Source: Psettodes erumei (Eukaryota; Chordata; Actinopteri; Pleuronectiformes; Psettodidae). Taken from it: 64,000 nucleotides of DNA. Positions 1-32,664 of the stretch are shown piece by piece. Below the pieces are notes generated by a model. The model was not told the DNA's origin. It worked only from the letters and a program-made list of their open reading frames with translations, and did not search any database. The DNA lies in NCBI GenBank assembly GCA_016785225.1, contig JAFBJZ010000915.1, positions 1,240,001 through 1,304,000 of the forward strand, given 5' to 3'. A program made the translations under genes and the position numbers. How positions within the stretch are numbered: position 1 is the stretch's first letter; every line of letters begins with the position of its first letter.

Positions 1-749
1 ACTGGAGCCTGAGTGGCTGAGATTCTGCCCATGGCCCTGTACATCTTGTCCATGCTGTGAAATGCCCTGACCAGAAGGAATATTCTGCAGAAGAACAAGA
101 AAAAGGAGAAAAAGAGGGCGGCAGTTTAATAATGGCGGGGATTCCAGTTTCATCTCTCTGTTAGGAAATCTACTGGACCGGATCAGCATGGCTCAAATTT
201 TCCATCCTGTGTCTATGCCTGGAATCGGTCAGAATCTACTGGAGTACTCTGTGCCACAAAACAGACACAGAGTAAGCTAGGGAGGGCTGGCGGATGCAGC
301 GGCTAAAACCACTATTATTGTTTTCATTACTGTTTCCATTATCTCTCTGTTGGCTGTTGTCCGAGGAAACTTCTGTTTATTGGGCTGTTCATTTTTTCAT
401 TAACCAACTGTCCACCAACACAGCTGCTTCCAATTCAGCTGCACCAAATCAAAACCAGGCACTGTAATAAGAGTAGGACCAAAGCTAGAAACAGTACTGC
501 CATAAATAACTATGTTCGCTTGTTTAGGTGCATTATTTTCTCTCCTTCCCAACAGTGAGTCCCACAATGACAAAGTGTGTTGAGACAAAGGCGTTCTACC
601 TGATTCTGGAAAGCGGCGATGCAAAGATAGGGTTGAAACTGATGAAAAATGAGAACAGGGCGAGGTCAGAGGATGAAAAATTAACATAAAATCCTAAACT
701 GGGGCACTATTAATGCTGCCACACTATAATGTCCTGCATTAACACTCAC
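1..749. other. WNK2 intron sequence, left edge
   Basis: Downstream of the donor at 749-748 on the minus strand. Short open frames are present, but none has convincing splice signals or family resemblance. The next WNK2 exon is presumably outside the window. Confidence 0.6.
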
Positions 750-21275
<20,526 letters not shown>

Positions 21276-22752
21276 GGTGATTTAAAAGTTCAGTCACTTT
21301 GGTTTCCAGGTCATTCGTGCCATGGCCAGTCTTCCCGACGTGTGCGGATCGCAAGAGGCGGATACCTGCAGCGCCCACTCGGTGACGCAGTCTGCCAGCA
21401 GAGGCCCCTAACACCACCGGGATGAATGGCACAGACGAGATTTCATCCGATAAGGAAAGCTGCGAGAGAAATGTTGCCAGTTAAGTGAAACAAAAGCCAA
21501 CGATCCCCCGTGTGCACGACACGCTCCGAATTTTGTTTCAGGGTGTCCAACACTGTGGTGTTCAAAGTTAGCTGGTGACAATAAACGCAGGTGGATGAAA
21601 AGTCAAGCGATTTAAAAACCACGATGTTAGCCAAAGCCCCCGCCGGTTTCAGGTGACAGGGGGAAAAAACCTAGCAAGCTGGCTCCGACAACACAAGTTA
21701 AGTTTGACATTTCACAACTAAGTTAACTCGGGTTAAATTCACCTCAACGTGCTGTTAGAATCACACAATATAATATAATACAACCGCACAATAGTTTCAT
21801 TAGAGAGAGATGGGACTTACCTACCAGATGAAAAAACGACCAAACAGTACTCGGCTAAACTCACCGCTAGCGATACAGCGTGAGAGAAACCCCGCTAACG
21901 TTAGCCGAACCGTCCACGACAAAAAAGGTGGACTTTAAAAAAAAACGCCCTATCTGCATATCATCCTCATTTCCACCGACAGGAGCGACCCGGACCACCG
22001 CAATTCAACAACATTCAGGTTCAACTCACCGTCTGCTAACTGAACACAGACCTCATTGTGACGCAAGAGAAAAAAAATCATACGTTCGTCTCCTTTCAAA
22101 TCCCTCGCATCCCTCTTCTTCTTCTTCGGTTGCAGCTCACGATGCCAAGTCGCCTCTCCACTGTTTTCTTCGCGGCGGCTGTTTTACTGCGGAGCGTGTT
22201 GTAGAAGAGCAGCCGGGCCGCTTTAAGACACGGGAGGGTTTCGGTTCGGCCGTCGCCCCCTCCTAAATTAATTTACGTGGTGCGACTGTCCTCGCTTGTC
22301 ATCGTTTCTCCCCATTATGTTTATACTTCGGCGAGGAGCACAAATGTGTTTCCCATTCAACTCGCTTGGTTCCACGCCCCTGGTAACGATTGTGCGGGGG
22401 GGCGTCCAATCACGTACGACTGCTGCTGAACAGCAAGAGTGACACAAATTTCACACGTGAAGACCAACAAAAACTGTTAAGAGTTTACGCAATAAATGAC
22501 AAATCATCTTTAAAAGATTGTTTAATTGCTATTTAAGAATTATATATTTTTATATAAGTTATTACTTATTTTTGTGGTGTGGTGTGGCAACATAATACAG
22601 TATCTGCAAGTGCATCTGCTACTGTGTTCAGTGGACTGCAGGTCCTGTCTTATTTGCCCACCTACAACATGATCCACTTTGCAGCTCAATTTCTCCAGAG
22701 CTGCTGCAGCCTGCAGGTGAGGTGCAGTAGTATATATACGCATAGGAAGATA
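21276..22752. promoter_or_regulatory. Divergent WNK2/NINJ1 promoter and 5' UTR region
   Basis: 1.48 kb between the WNK2 start (minus) and the NINJ1 start (plus). The WNK2 5' UTR and promoter probably lie at about 21276-22260, which is CpG-containing with CT-rich tracts (ttcttcttcttcgg near 22115). A perfect 12-base palindrome GCTAACGTTAGC is at 21894-21905. A TATATATA run at 22731-22738 precedes the NINJ1 ATG by only about 15 bases, too close to place the start site itself, so the true NINJ1 start site is probably upstream. Transcription starts cannot be fixed from sequence. Confidence 0.6.
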
Positions 22753-22791
22753 ATGAACATCAGCGACAGCAACAGGAGGAGTGGAGCTGAG
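22753..22791 (+). CDS. ninj1: NINJ1 exon 1 (13 codons)
   Basis: ATG followed by NISDSNRRSGAE and a strong donor (GAG before GTAAGA), phase 0, matching the phase-0 start of exon 2. It has adenine at -3. Too short to be recognised by similarity, so chosen from phase, spacing and position upstream of exon 2. Confidence 0.65.
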
Positions 22792-25700
22792 GTAAGATAT
22801 TTGAGTCCGGTTTTTTTTTTTTTTTTTTTTAAGAAAAATAAAGAGGCAATACATTGTGGGCTGCATGTGAGACCGATTTTAGAAGAAGAGTTTGGCATGC
22901 TAAGTTGGCAGTTGCCCAATTTTCATCTACAAGAAATGACAGACAGAAGCAGTCTCGCCGGAATGCAATACTCCAGGGTTTCTCATGCTTGCAAACAATT
23001 GTAGACTGGAGTGGTGTAAAGTAACATACCAGGGACATAGATTCATAATCGAGCCACAGAGGAATTGAGTGCATGGAGATGGACACAGTGACATTTAGGG
23101 AAATATAATTGAATACAGTGCAGCAGTCATGCAATACATACTAAAGCTGGTCAGCTTTGTCAAAGGGGCATTGCATTGTGATATGAGGTGGAAAAAAATA
23201 TATACTAACTCTATTAACAGAAATGATGCTGAATGCAACATTCTGCATGTCCACACAGAAATAAGTCAACAAAGGAAAAACATTTAAACAGAGATCTTCA
23301 TGTCTGCAGGCATGCAGGGTCAGATGACAGTCTGGTTCATTTGAGGAGTGAAGCATTGTTGGCACCTGAGTGACCTTATAAATAAAGAATGCTCTCCTTT
23401 GTTTCCACTTCACTGGCCAAAATGCACACACAGTTTTACTTTTACATAATGTCAACCCACTGCATGCTGCAACTAGACTGCTGCTGGACAGGGAGCGTTT
23501 ATTGTGTTTTATGTGGTGACTGGTGTTGCCATTTAAGTAATTGCAGTATCTACACACCACATTAGTCCAGAGCTGTATTCAGCTTTACAAGGGCAAGGTA
23601 ATGGACTTCACTGTGTCATCTCTACGTTGCTGTCTTAATATTGGCATTTCTTTTCAGATAAATGTGTGCGTGTGTTTGGGGAAGAAGGAAGGAGGAAGAG
23701 AGAGAGAGAGAGATACTGGTAGCTAGAGATACTTCCTTTTGACTGTCAGAGCTCCACCAGCAGATGCAGAATGTAATACCCTTACGCTCGATAAAATGAG
23801 CAATTGGTCTCATTTACAATGTGTCTCCTACCAGTGTGAGTCAATAAGAGTGGAATCAATCCATGGTTGTTTTGTGGAGTGAAGATCTTACATGCAGGCC
23901 TTCCACAGGCTTTTAATATCTGTGCCTGTGTTAGTCTGAAATCTAAGACCAATCAGGATTTCGTGTCAGATTTCAGTGCAGCGCTAGCACATATTGGAAC
24001 CTGTCCTTAAAAAAAACAATCAGTAGGTTTTCACACTGAACAATTCTTTTTCTGAGTTGCCATAACAGGATAGAGTATGATATGGAACAGCCACGTTTGC
24101 TTTGCACTGTGTAATGCCGTAAAACTAAAGGCCCTACAGAGAATCGTGGAAATTAGATTTACAGCTGGGTCGATCCTCATCTGGAAGAGAGCCAGAGTTT
24201 GAGGTGAGTGAGGGTGAGAGCCTGCTGCTAGGACATGATGGATGGAAAGCAAGGAAGTGCTGATGCATAAGAAAAAAAAACATAGAGGAGAAACACACAC
24301 CCATGCAGTTACAGATGCAAGTTCATTTGCTTTTTCATCATCATGTTGAACGGGCAGCGAGTTCAATTAACTAAATAATAAATGCAGGGTCTCACCATGT
24401 CTTAAGTGGTGTCTTGCAATGTGGCTGCAATGAGTTTGCTACATGTCAGATGCAGAGCTTAGTGGTACAAAGCAAACAGTCAGGGCCTACTCTGTCAGCG
24501 ACTGACATGCAGGTATTTAGCTTAGCTGTAATCAGTTAGTGTGATGATCTGGGAAAAACGGGGAAAGTTTAGGATTAGTTGCACAAGTTGAATGAGTTCA
24601 TTTCTTATGATTGGAAGTCAGCCAAAACTTTCATTGGTCTTTGAATGCACATTGTAAATCTATGTCTTATGGTTAAGGTAGTGACACTTGAGGTGATACT
24701 GCAGAAAGCAGGATATGTAAAACAATGTTACATGAAACTATCGTGTTATTCCACTTTGGTGCCTGACTGAGAGTTAATACAGATTCAAACAACTTTTCTG
24801 TCAGTCACTGTCTTCCCTCCCCCTGTCATCTCCTCCTCCCTTTCTTTCACTCCCTCTCCTTGGTTTGTCCCATGAGTCTGTTTCAGACAAGGAGCGCAGT
24901 CTGAATAATTCATCACAAAAATAAGCATTCAAACCCAGGACCGGCACAGACTGAATGCCTTGCCTTAATGAGAGCCTTTCGTTTTAGATTGTGCAAAATA
25001 ACAATAGATGTGTAATGGTTGGGAGACTGACAAGCACTCTGTTTTTCAAATGGGGACACCAAAGTCAGTGTAAATATGCAAATGTGGGTTACCTTCTGTG
25101 TTTTTAGTTTGAGTTATTATATAAATGAAAGCTTGGATTGTCAGATGCATCCTGCAATTTGGGTTTTATTACAAGTACATGTGTTTTTTGTTATTGTTTT
25201 TTTTGACAGTAGTATGACATACCATGGCCTACATTTACTGTCTTTCCTCTGCTGTGATTACTTATTGTCAGAACTTCTCAGCCATATGATATGAGTAGAC
25301 AGCAGGATTAATCCGGACAAAAAAAAAAAAAGACTGAGTCGGTAACCTGTATATCTCAGGCTAGTGTGTACAAGTATTGTATACAGTGATTATGTGAAAA
25401 AGTTTGTTGGGGAATTTTGGAGAAAATTCATCTGCCATGCTTCTAGACATACTGTCTGCACGCTTCCAACCTGTGATCTCACAACAAGCATTATCTCACT
25501 GTGGTCTGTTGACTCTGGGATAAAGGGCTGTCTTTGAAAAGCCAGTGTTAGTGTTTGAGAGCAGAATGGCTGACCCTGACACGTCATGACAGTGTGCCAT
25601 TTGTGGCGTTTGGCACAAATTGTAGTCACAAGGGCACAACACTATACCACACTGCCTTTCCCGAGGAATGTAGGGAAACATGTTTTGAGGAGCTGTTTGA

Positions 25701-28675
25701 GTCATACCACGGGGGTGTTATAGTTTTGAGTGAAAAGGATGCAGTGAAAGCCCTAAAGACGTCTTTTGAAGGTTTGCTGGGTGTTGTCGGGATATCGCTG
25801 CCAGATTAAGAACTTGGCCAATGACACATGCAGACTGTGTCCTAAAAAGCAATGGCTTATTAAGAGAATTAAACATGGCTTGTCCAGTAGTTATCACGGG
25901 GGTGAAAAAAAACTCATCAAAATAAGTACTGTGTACTGAGTACTCACTCTTCTTCCATGCCCCGACCGCACCTATGGTACAGTTTGTGCTTCCCTTCCTC
26001 ATACACCAACATGCCAGCTGATTGTTGTGAACCTCCTAAAGACATTGTAATTCAGCTGTAGCAAATTAGAGGGTGCAGTTCTTCTTTTCTCTCTTTTTGT
26101 CTCTATCCCCAGAGCAGAGGGAAGACAGTTTGTACCAGCTCTGTGGTTTGGTTAATCTCTGACAAACTATGCTCTCAGCAGCTGCAGGGTTATGCAGTGT
26201 TTAGGAAAAGGCTGGGAGCGCTGCTGATTATTTCATGTTCTCAGAGAGCGAAAAGGTTTTGGCCTTGACCTGACCTGATCTTCAGTGCTCGAGTGACACT
26301 CAGGCATCACTGAACAGTAGGTCAAACTGGGCATTCGCAGCAACAGTGCTCTAAAAGAAGACGTATTTTTACTTTTATAGCTATTTATTATTATGAACAA
26401 ACATACATGTACAGAGTCCATTGGGATGAAGTGGACACACAACCTCTATCTTTTGTTACATAACCTTCCACACACACGAATCAATAGCTTAAGAAAATCA
26501 CTTTAAAAATCAAGACTTATTTTTTTCTGAAATGCTTTTGGTTATCACCTGTTGATGACTCAGACAGGATGAAGCCAAAATTACTCTCCTCCTTTTTATG
26601 TCCCTGCAAAATATTGTATGTATTTGTATAATAAATGATACCACTGGGTCCCTTTTATTATTTTCATTAGCTGCTTATACAATACACATACAAGTACAAG
26701 TAAAATGTTGGTACTCAGTAAAAGAGTCTATCACAGAGATCAGGATTAATGAGCTTACTTTTACTTAGTGCAGTTATCCAGGTTTCTCTGTAATCCTGCC
26801 TCGAGAGATGGGGATATGAGCAGGATATGGCCAAAAGCTCACAGTGTCGCTGACCACCAGTATAATATGCTCAGAGCTCTTTGAGATTTGACCTTAGCAA
26901 AGAAGAAGAAAAAGTGCAGGCTGAATGTGACCATTTGAAACCATAGCCAGTGAAAAGCCATGAGCACTGCACATACTGACTTGGTCACGTTCATCACCTT
27001 TTAATGGGTCTGTTACTAGTGTGTCAGAATCTCTTTGCTGTACTAATGGCGCTGTCTTCAAAGGTCAGTCTTCTGTAATAGCTGCTTGTTGTGCTAATTA
27101 GGTCAGGACGATAACCAGTTCCTGGCCGTCAATGCACAGGAAGCACAAAATTACTGCTAGTCTCATCAGTATTCCGCCTCGATGCTCCATTGGGAGAACA
27201 AAATGCAGCGCAGAGTGAAATCTTTCTCTTTATTTCTACGCATTCTTCCTCCAGGTGTTATCTCAAAGTCATACATATTATCTCTCTGCCGATTACTCTC
27301 TTCTTTTCCCCGAGGTCTCCCATCCAGATGCTCGGCCTGGCAGCTCAGCCCCACTGAACGTGAACCACTATGCCAATAAGAAGAGTGCGGCTGAGAGCAT
27401 GCTGGATGTGGCTCTGCTGTTGGCCAACGCCTCCCAGCTGAAGGCTGTTGTGGAGCAGGGGCCACACTTTTCCTTTTATGTTCCCATCGTCACCCTAATC
27501 AGCATCTCCCTCTGCCTGCAGGTCACCGTTGGGGTCCTGCTTATCTTCATAGGTGAGAAATTAAACAGAGCCCAAGAGCTCTTTTGTTGCACCAGAGGTG
27601 TCTTTGCTGTCTGGTAATCTTCACATCTCCCAACCCTCACTTGACACCTTTGTGTTTCACCCTTCTATCGAGTTCTTCAGTAAGATTGAAGCCTACCATA
27701 TGCCGCCGTTTACCCCACAATGCATCCCCCTCACCAATGTCAAGTCCACTGACTCCTGACAAACAACCCCTTACCAACCGTAACCAGGACAACCAGGCTT
27801 GAGGTCAGAGTTCACTTGGTTTCAGTGCTGCTGTCAGCACTTGGGGGAGTCAAGGAAAGGGAGGGAGGTTTTTTAATTGAATTTTTTTTCTGTTATGTAT
27901 GTGCTTTAACGTGTCAATACAAGTCACTGAACATGTCTTGGAGTAAACAGAAATGGCCGTCACAAAATCACACATTCAGAAATCCAGCTTGGGAGAATCT
28001 ACATTTAAAAGCCATGACAGGGGTTCACAGAAAACAGATCCACCATGATGAGCTTAGATTAGATGCAGAAGTCTGGGCTATAGACAGCAGCTCATTTCAC
28101 TCGGAGAGACTGAACAGCAGGTCAGTGAACTTTCGCCAGGTCACACTGACTCATCTCAGCTCTAGCAAGGGGAGTAAATAAAGGAATGTTTGAATGGTAT
28201 ATCTCTCTCCTCTTTCAATAGTAAGCTAAAAATAATCAATTATGAATCAGATATTTTAGGACACAACCCCATGAATGTTTGGTTTAGTTTCACAACCTCT
28301 CTTTTTTTATATAATTCTTCAATAGAGTTACTAAGTATTTACCAATGGGTGAACTGGTTCTGGTCTGTGTTATTAAGTTATTAATTATCATTGTCAAACC
28401 TCATCCTAATAAAGTGTTAGGTCATATTTGCTAAAATTTCAAAGAATCACATGTCAGTAAGAGGGTTGGCCAGCATGTGAGAGGCATCACACATTCATGA
28501 ACATCTGCCCCCTCTGACCCCCTCCATCCACCAAATCCTCTGACTCCACTGCCCCCCCCAACAACCCCCCTTGTGTCCACCAGAATATCAAACACATCTA
28601 ATTCACATTGCTCTTTTCATTCCTCTTCCTTCATTTTCTTTGACTGTTCTGAACCCCACTACCCTCCAGATACGC

Positions 28676-28728
<53 letters not shown>

Positions 28729-29843
28729 CCTCCCTCTCCCATAGATCCAGCTCTGTCAAATGGAGTCAGTGGTGCATGATGTGAGTGGCCTACATATCCC
28801 CCAACCACCCCACCCCAGGCAGATCAGACACACACACACACACACATACACACAGGGGTCCTTGCACCATTTAACCTTTGGTAATCTCCCACAAATACAC
28901 ACATACACGCACGTACACATGACATGCGCCTGTGAGTCACTGCCTCTGTATACTCCACTATTACGCCTGTCATGGGCCAGTCCCTGTCATGATGAAGATG
29001 ATGACTTTGATTAGTACATAACAGTCAATTACCGCAACACATTGTTTGTGTCATTTTTTTAGATCAAGGTCTTTAAAAAGCACAAATGAAGTGAAACAGT
29101 GTTATACAGGAAACATAAGCTTCCCTTGATCAGGTCATCTCTTTCCTGTATTGTTCTGCCCGTGTGCTTTGAATCAGAGGCCTTTAGTCTTTGCTTGTGT
29201 CACTTTATTGAATCCTAAAATCACAAAATCACAAGTATTTGAATTTTTAATAAAATTTAAAGAGACTATATCTGATGATAGCACCACAGGTGAGCGTGCA
29301 ACTATACTTAATTTCAATAATCATGCAAAACAGTCAACAGGCAGTATGTTGACTTCATACCATACATTTGTGTTTCACTGACTTTGAGTTTTGTTCTCAT
29401 CTGTGGTTCCAACAAATAGCTGATCAGTGAAAAGCTGAATCATATTACTCCTTTATCCTCATGGGCCCTTGTCAAAATGAAATATTTGATATACTGGATT
29501 TTTGTGGGATCGCTCATGGACATGTGAGCTCCCTGAACCCTGAATTAAGTATATATGGATTCATGGTTCACAGTAAATCTGTGTGTCATAATGAGTTGGC
29601 TTGAGGCCCGGAGTAAAGTAGATTGCTGATGTTCTATTGAGACATTCAATGTGCGTGTGTTTGCTTATGGCTGAAGTTGGTCTCCTGGCTTTCTCCACAG
29701 TTCGATGGAACCTGAATGATGAGCAAAAGCATTGGAGGCTGAACATGATGGAAAACCTGGCCACAGCCTTGGTTTTTCTCATTGTGGTAGTCAATATCTT
29801 CATCACAGCCTTCGGAGTCCACCGGCCAAACAGTCGCAAATGA
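22753..29843 (+). CDS. ninj1: NINJ1-like ninjurin (gene span, spliced)
   Basis: Exons 22753-22791, 27315-27552 and 29701-29843 splice in frame to 139 residues (human about 152). Ninjurin-1 is a small plasma-membrane protein first described in cell adhesion; it oligomerises to rupture the membrane during lytic cell death. Seen: a polar N-terminus; the conserved NVNHYANKKSAAESMLD segment leading into amphipathic helices; KAVVEQG; a first hydrophobic segment (FYVPIVTLISISLCLQ); then a second (LVFLIVVVNIFITAFGV), with both termini short. The C-terminal tail after ITAFGV is shorter than in human. Exon 1 is an inference from phase, donor and an ATG; exons 2 and 3 are clear. The gene is divergent from WNK2, as expected for NINJ1. 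Confidence 0.93.
22792..27314. other. NINJ1 intron 1
   Basis: 4.5 kb. A run of 20 T lies at 22811-22830. No other exon, repeat family or RNA gene was recognised; open frames on either strand look like chance. Confidence 0.7.
22811..22830 (+). repeat. Poly-T tract
   Basis: Twenty consecutive T residues just inside NINJ1 intron 1, 20 bases after the donor site of the short first exon. Confidence 0.95.
27315..27552 (+). CDS. ninj1: NINJ1 exon 2: core of ninjurin
   Basis: Acceptor after a CT-rich tract ending ttccccgag; reads VSHPDARPGSSAPLNVNHYA, then ANKKSAAESMLD, LKAVVEQG and the first membrane segment; donor GTGAGA inside the Val codon. 238 nt, phase 0 to 1. A second possible acceptor (cctccag, exon from 27255) would add 20 residues in the same frame. 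The shorter form better matches the length of the human N-terminus. Confidence 0.93.
28675..28725. repeat. (CA)n microsatellite
   Basis: About 25 CA units in NINJ1 intron 2. Confidence 0.97.
28828..28854. repeat. (CA)n microsatellite with a TA interruption
   Basis: Short CA tract broken by one CATACA, in NINJ1 intron 2. Confidence 0.93.
29701..29843 (+). CDS. ninj1: NINJ1 exon 3: second membrane segment and stop
   Basis: Acceptor ttctccacag. Reads RWNLNDEQKHWRLNMMENLA then TALVFLIVVVNIFITAFGV and ends HRPNSRK with TGA. Close to the human LDFLNNLATGLVFIIVVVNI segment. No canonical AATAAA was found close downstream. Confidence 0.95.
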
Positions 29844-30388
29844 CAAAGAACACACTCATACACATACAGAGGTATTCTTTCTGATTTTGCTAGTTGCAGA
29901 GATTCTTTATTTTCACCCTCTTTATATGCTCCCCTTTCTGTATTCAAAGAGGTATTTTCTCACTTGCCTTACTGTGCAGTTTGCTCCTATAGACATCCAT
30001 GTAGTCAGCATGTTTTTGGGCCTCTCCTCTCCTGACCTGACCTTTACAATCCCCCTACCTGACCTACAAACACACTGACCTCTCCAGGCTCGCAGAGAAA
30101 TTTCTACCGGAAAAAGAAAATTCAAACAAAATCCGACTGTTTTTCTCTTTACTAGAAATTCTTTGTTCTACACCGTTGCAGGTACAGAGAGATAATGGCA
30201 AATGAGAGAAACAGCCAAATTGACAATGGGGTCTGGTGTGTAAACAACACAACATTTGTTCCTATGGGACAAACAGGAAAGTGGAGACAACAGCAGTCAG
30301 GCACATGTGACCTCACACTGTCTGTCTCCTCAGCTGCCCGAGAGTGACCCCCAAACCAAGCACTGGCCAGACAAATGTGCAACCACAG

Positions 30389-30394
<6 letters not shown>

Positions 30395-30425
<31 letters not shown>
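30395..30425. repeat. (CA)n microsatellite
   Basis: About 15 CA units downstream of NINJ1. Confidence 0.97.
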
Positions 30426-30429
<4 letters not shown>

Positions 30430-31084
30430 AATGCTGACAGCTGAACAGGCTTCAATTTTTAATCGCAGTGATGACGTAGGAACAAGATGTCACGGTGCTC
30501 TTTCCAGACGACCCATGCCAGGAGGTTTGATGGGTCTGCTGAGCGCATGTATGCAGAGCAGGGTGTGCCTCATCCCTGACCCACCTCCACAGCTTTAACC
30601 TTACCGACACATCTGTCCTCGACCACAGGCGTCATGCCTAACATCAAATTATAACAATGTTTGGTTGTGCCATGACTCCCTGTGCTCTGAGCAAAGCTGC
30701 AGCACGTCTGTGGTTCTCTGGACCAACAGCAGCTGGTGAGTCAGAGTCAACACGGCACAGACCCCAGCAGAACTGCTTGTTAAAATTGAAGCCTTAATTA
30801 GACTGTGTTTCAGCTCTGTCACTGAAACCCCAATTAGAGCCCAAGCAAACGTTCATTTCATACACTTCAGCAGCTTAACACTAGACTATGAAAGCAGTGT
30901 TTCACATAATTATCTGCTAAACGCCTGAAGAATATTCGCATTGGTATCTATAATTTCTTCAACGTGACTGTGAGAGAGCACCTTTCAGATGCCGAACCAA
31001 CGTCACAATCTCATCCTTTCCTTCCTCCACAACTATCATCCGTAACCGTGGAAACAGCCAGACAGGCTGTGAGCCAGATTGATG

Positions 31085-31102
31085 ACACACACACACACAC
31101 AC
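31085..31102. repeat. (CA)n microsatellite
   Basis: Nine CA units. Confidence 0.9.
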
Positions 31103-31428
31103 AGCTCCACTCGGGGTAGGTCTGTACACTGATATACAGTACATACATAATGTATATCTTTGGCCCGTGGACTTTTGGCTCCATCCCAGTCCTGAAGTTT
31201 GTTAAACTGGCCCTGTGGGAGGACGGACATCTGATGATGTGGATGATCAAGGAAGAGTTTTAAGGTCTTGCGAGGCACTATTAATAGCTCTGTCTCACTT
31301 GTGGGAATGTAGAAGCCAGTATTCGAACTGAGCAATCACCCTGGTGACACTTCCAACCCCCTCCCCATCTTTCCTTCCTCTCAGCCTCTCTGGGTCCCCT
31401 CTGTCATCTGTTACTTGTCTCTTTGCAG

Positions 31429-31519
31429 AGAGGACAGAAAAGCGCTGCTCAAGGCCGCAGATCTCCCAAGATCAGACACCTGAGCCGTCCTTCAGAGCTT
31501 TACTCGATGTACCTCTCAG
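31429..31519 (+). other. Exon-like block of unknown origin
   Basis: A long pyrimidine tract ending in ctttgcag precedes 91 bases that end CTCTCAG before GTGTGG. It lies on the NINJ1 strand, 1.6 kb past the NINJ1 stop. One frame reads KIRHLSRPSELYSMYLS and stays open for 60 or so codons. It could be a UTR or lncRNA exon, an alternative NINJ1 3' exon, or chance. Confidence 0.2.
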
Positions 31520-32057
31520 GTGTGGCCATTTTCCTGCTGATTCATTATCATAAACATGAAAGGGCTGAAAGGGGTGGGTATGAAATGTGCCCACCCTGCA
31601 CACAAGTATTTCTTTAGCAGTCAATTAAGCAGCGTTTAATCTGTCACTTAATTAAGTTGCCTTTGCTCATTCAGTTGATGTGATTGTCATTATTAATTAA
31701 TGAGGGCTGTCTGTTGTTCTCGATTGTTATTCTTACAGCACACCAGAACATTTTTCCATCATCAGGCATTTCCCAATTTGCTGCACTGAATGAGGGAGCA
31801 GTGCCCTCTAGTGCCTTAGCTGATGTAGTTCAACACTGACATGAACGTTTTGTCATCATCATCTCCATTTCAGGTTGCAAGCAAACATCATTAGTCTAGC
31901 AGCAAACAATCTCAGACAAACACTTAAAAAGCTAGAAAATCACTGTAGTGGACATTACTCAATACTAAAACCATTCTTTGATTATCTCTGTCGATTCTTT
32001 TTCATACTAGATTCAAAATGACATACAATTTTTCCTGATGTTTCAAAGGTTTTGTGC

Positions 32058-32063
32058 TTTATT
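32058..32063 (-). terminator. CARD19 polyadenylation signal candidate
   Basis: AATAAA on the minus strand, about 490 bases after the CARD19 stop, the first canonical hexamer found there. Confidence 0.5.
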
Positions 32064-32548
32064 TGAGCAAAAGTTCAACACTGTTATAGCACACTTAAGT
32101 CATCGGATATTTATGTACATTATAAGGAGGCACTGAAAGTGTGTGAGTTTGTGAGAATATCTGTTGTGCATTTAATCAACTGCAGTGTAGGCAGGACAAT
32201 GTAACCCTTTATAATTCTTATTAGTAGATAGTTGACAGCAGACGTCTAATCAGCCAGAGTAATTAAAAACACTGCTGTGGGTGTTAGGTAGCTGAAAATG
32301 TGATTGGAATTATTAGCTCTGTACACACGGTACATCCAGGCATACATACCAGTACCATTGGAGAACATAAAATGAGTTTTTTTTCTTTTTAAGAGATGTC
32401 AGATGTATCATTTTCAGTTTCTTCTCCTGTTAGTTAGTGCTTGTTATATGTTATATTTCAGGAAATAAATAGCATCTCTGAAAGTGTATATGAGCTTGGC
32501 ACAGCAAAGTGGCAAATTTCATGGCTTGTTCACAGCACCTTAACGGCC

Positions 32549-32664
32549 TCAATTTTTCTGCTTCCCAACCTCAGCATATGTAATCAAAATGTCTTTAGCA
32601 CCTTTACTGAGTGTTGCTGCAGAGCAGTGGAGAAACGGTCCAGTGCATCTCAGCGTCTCACCTT
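32549..32664 (-). CDS. card19: CARD19 exon 6: C-terminal tail and stop
   Basis: Acceptor attctgtctacag; phase-1 entry gives EGETLRCTGPFLHCSAATLS, then KGAKDILITYAEVGKQKN and TGA. Entry phase and final protein length both fit. Similarity to the human tail is modest. Confidence 0.78.

Larger units (their letters stand above)
27553..29700. other. NINJ1 intron 2
   Basis: 2.1 kb with CA microsatellites at 28675 and 28828. A 121-codon open frame at 27816-28181 has no recognisable family or splice support. Confidence 0.7.
29844..32548. other. NINJ1-CARD19 convergent interval with 3' UTRs
   Basis: 2.7 kb between two convergent stops. It contains the NINJ1 3' UTR (end not located), the CARD19 3' UTR (probably to about 32040), CA tracts at 30395 and 31085 and one unexplained exon-like block at 31429-31519. 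Confidence 0.65.

Noticed and set aside
22731..22738. TATATATA as the NINJ1 TATA box
   Set aside because: It lies only about 15 bases before the ATG, so a start site 25-30 bases downstream would fall inside the coding exon.
27816..28181. 121-codon open frame in NINJ1 intron 2
   Set aside because: No splice signals that fit, no recognisable domain and ordinary composition; likely chance.
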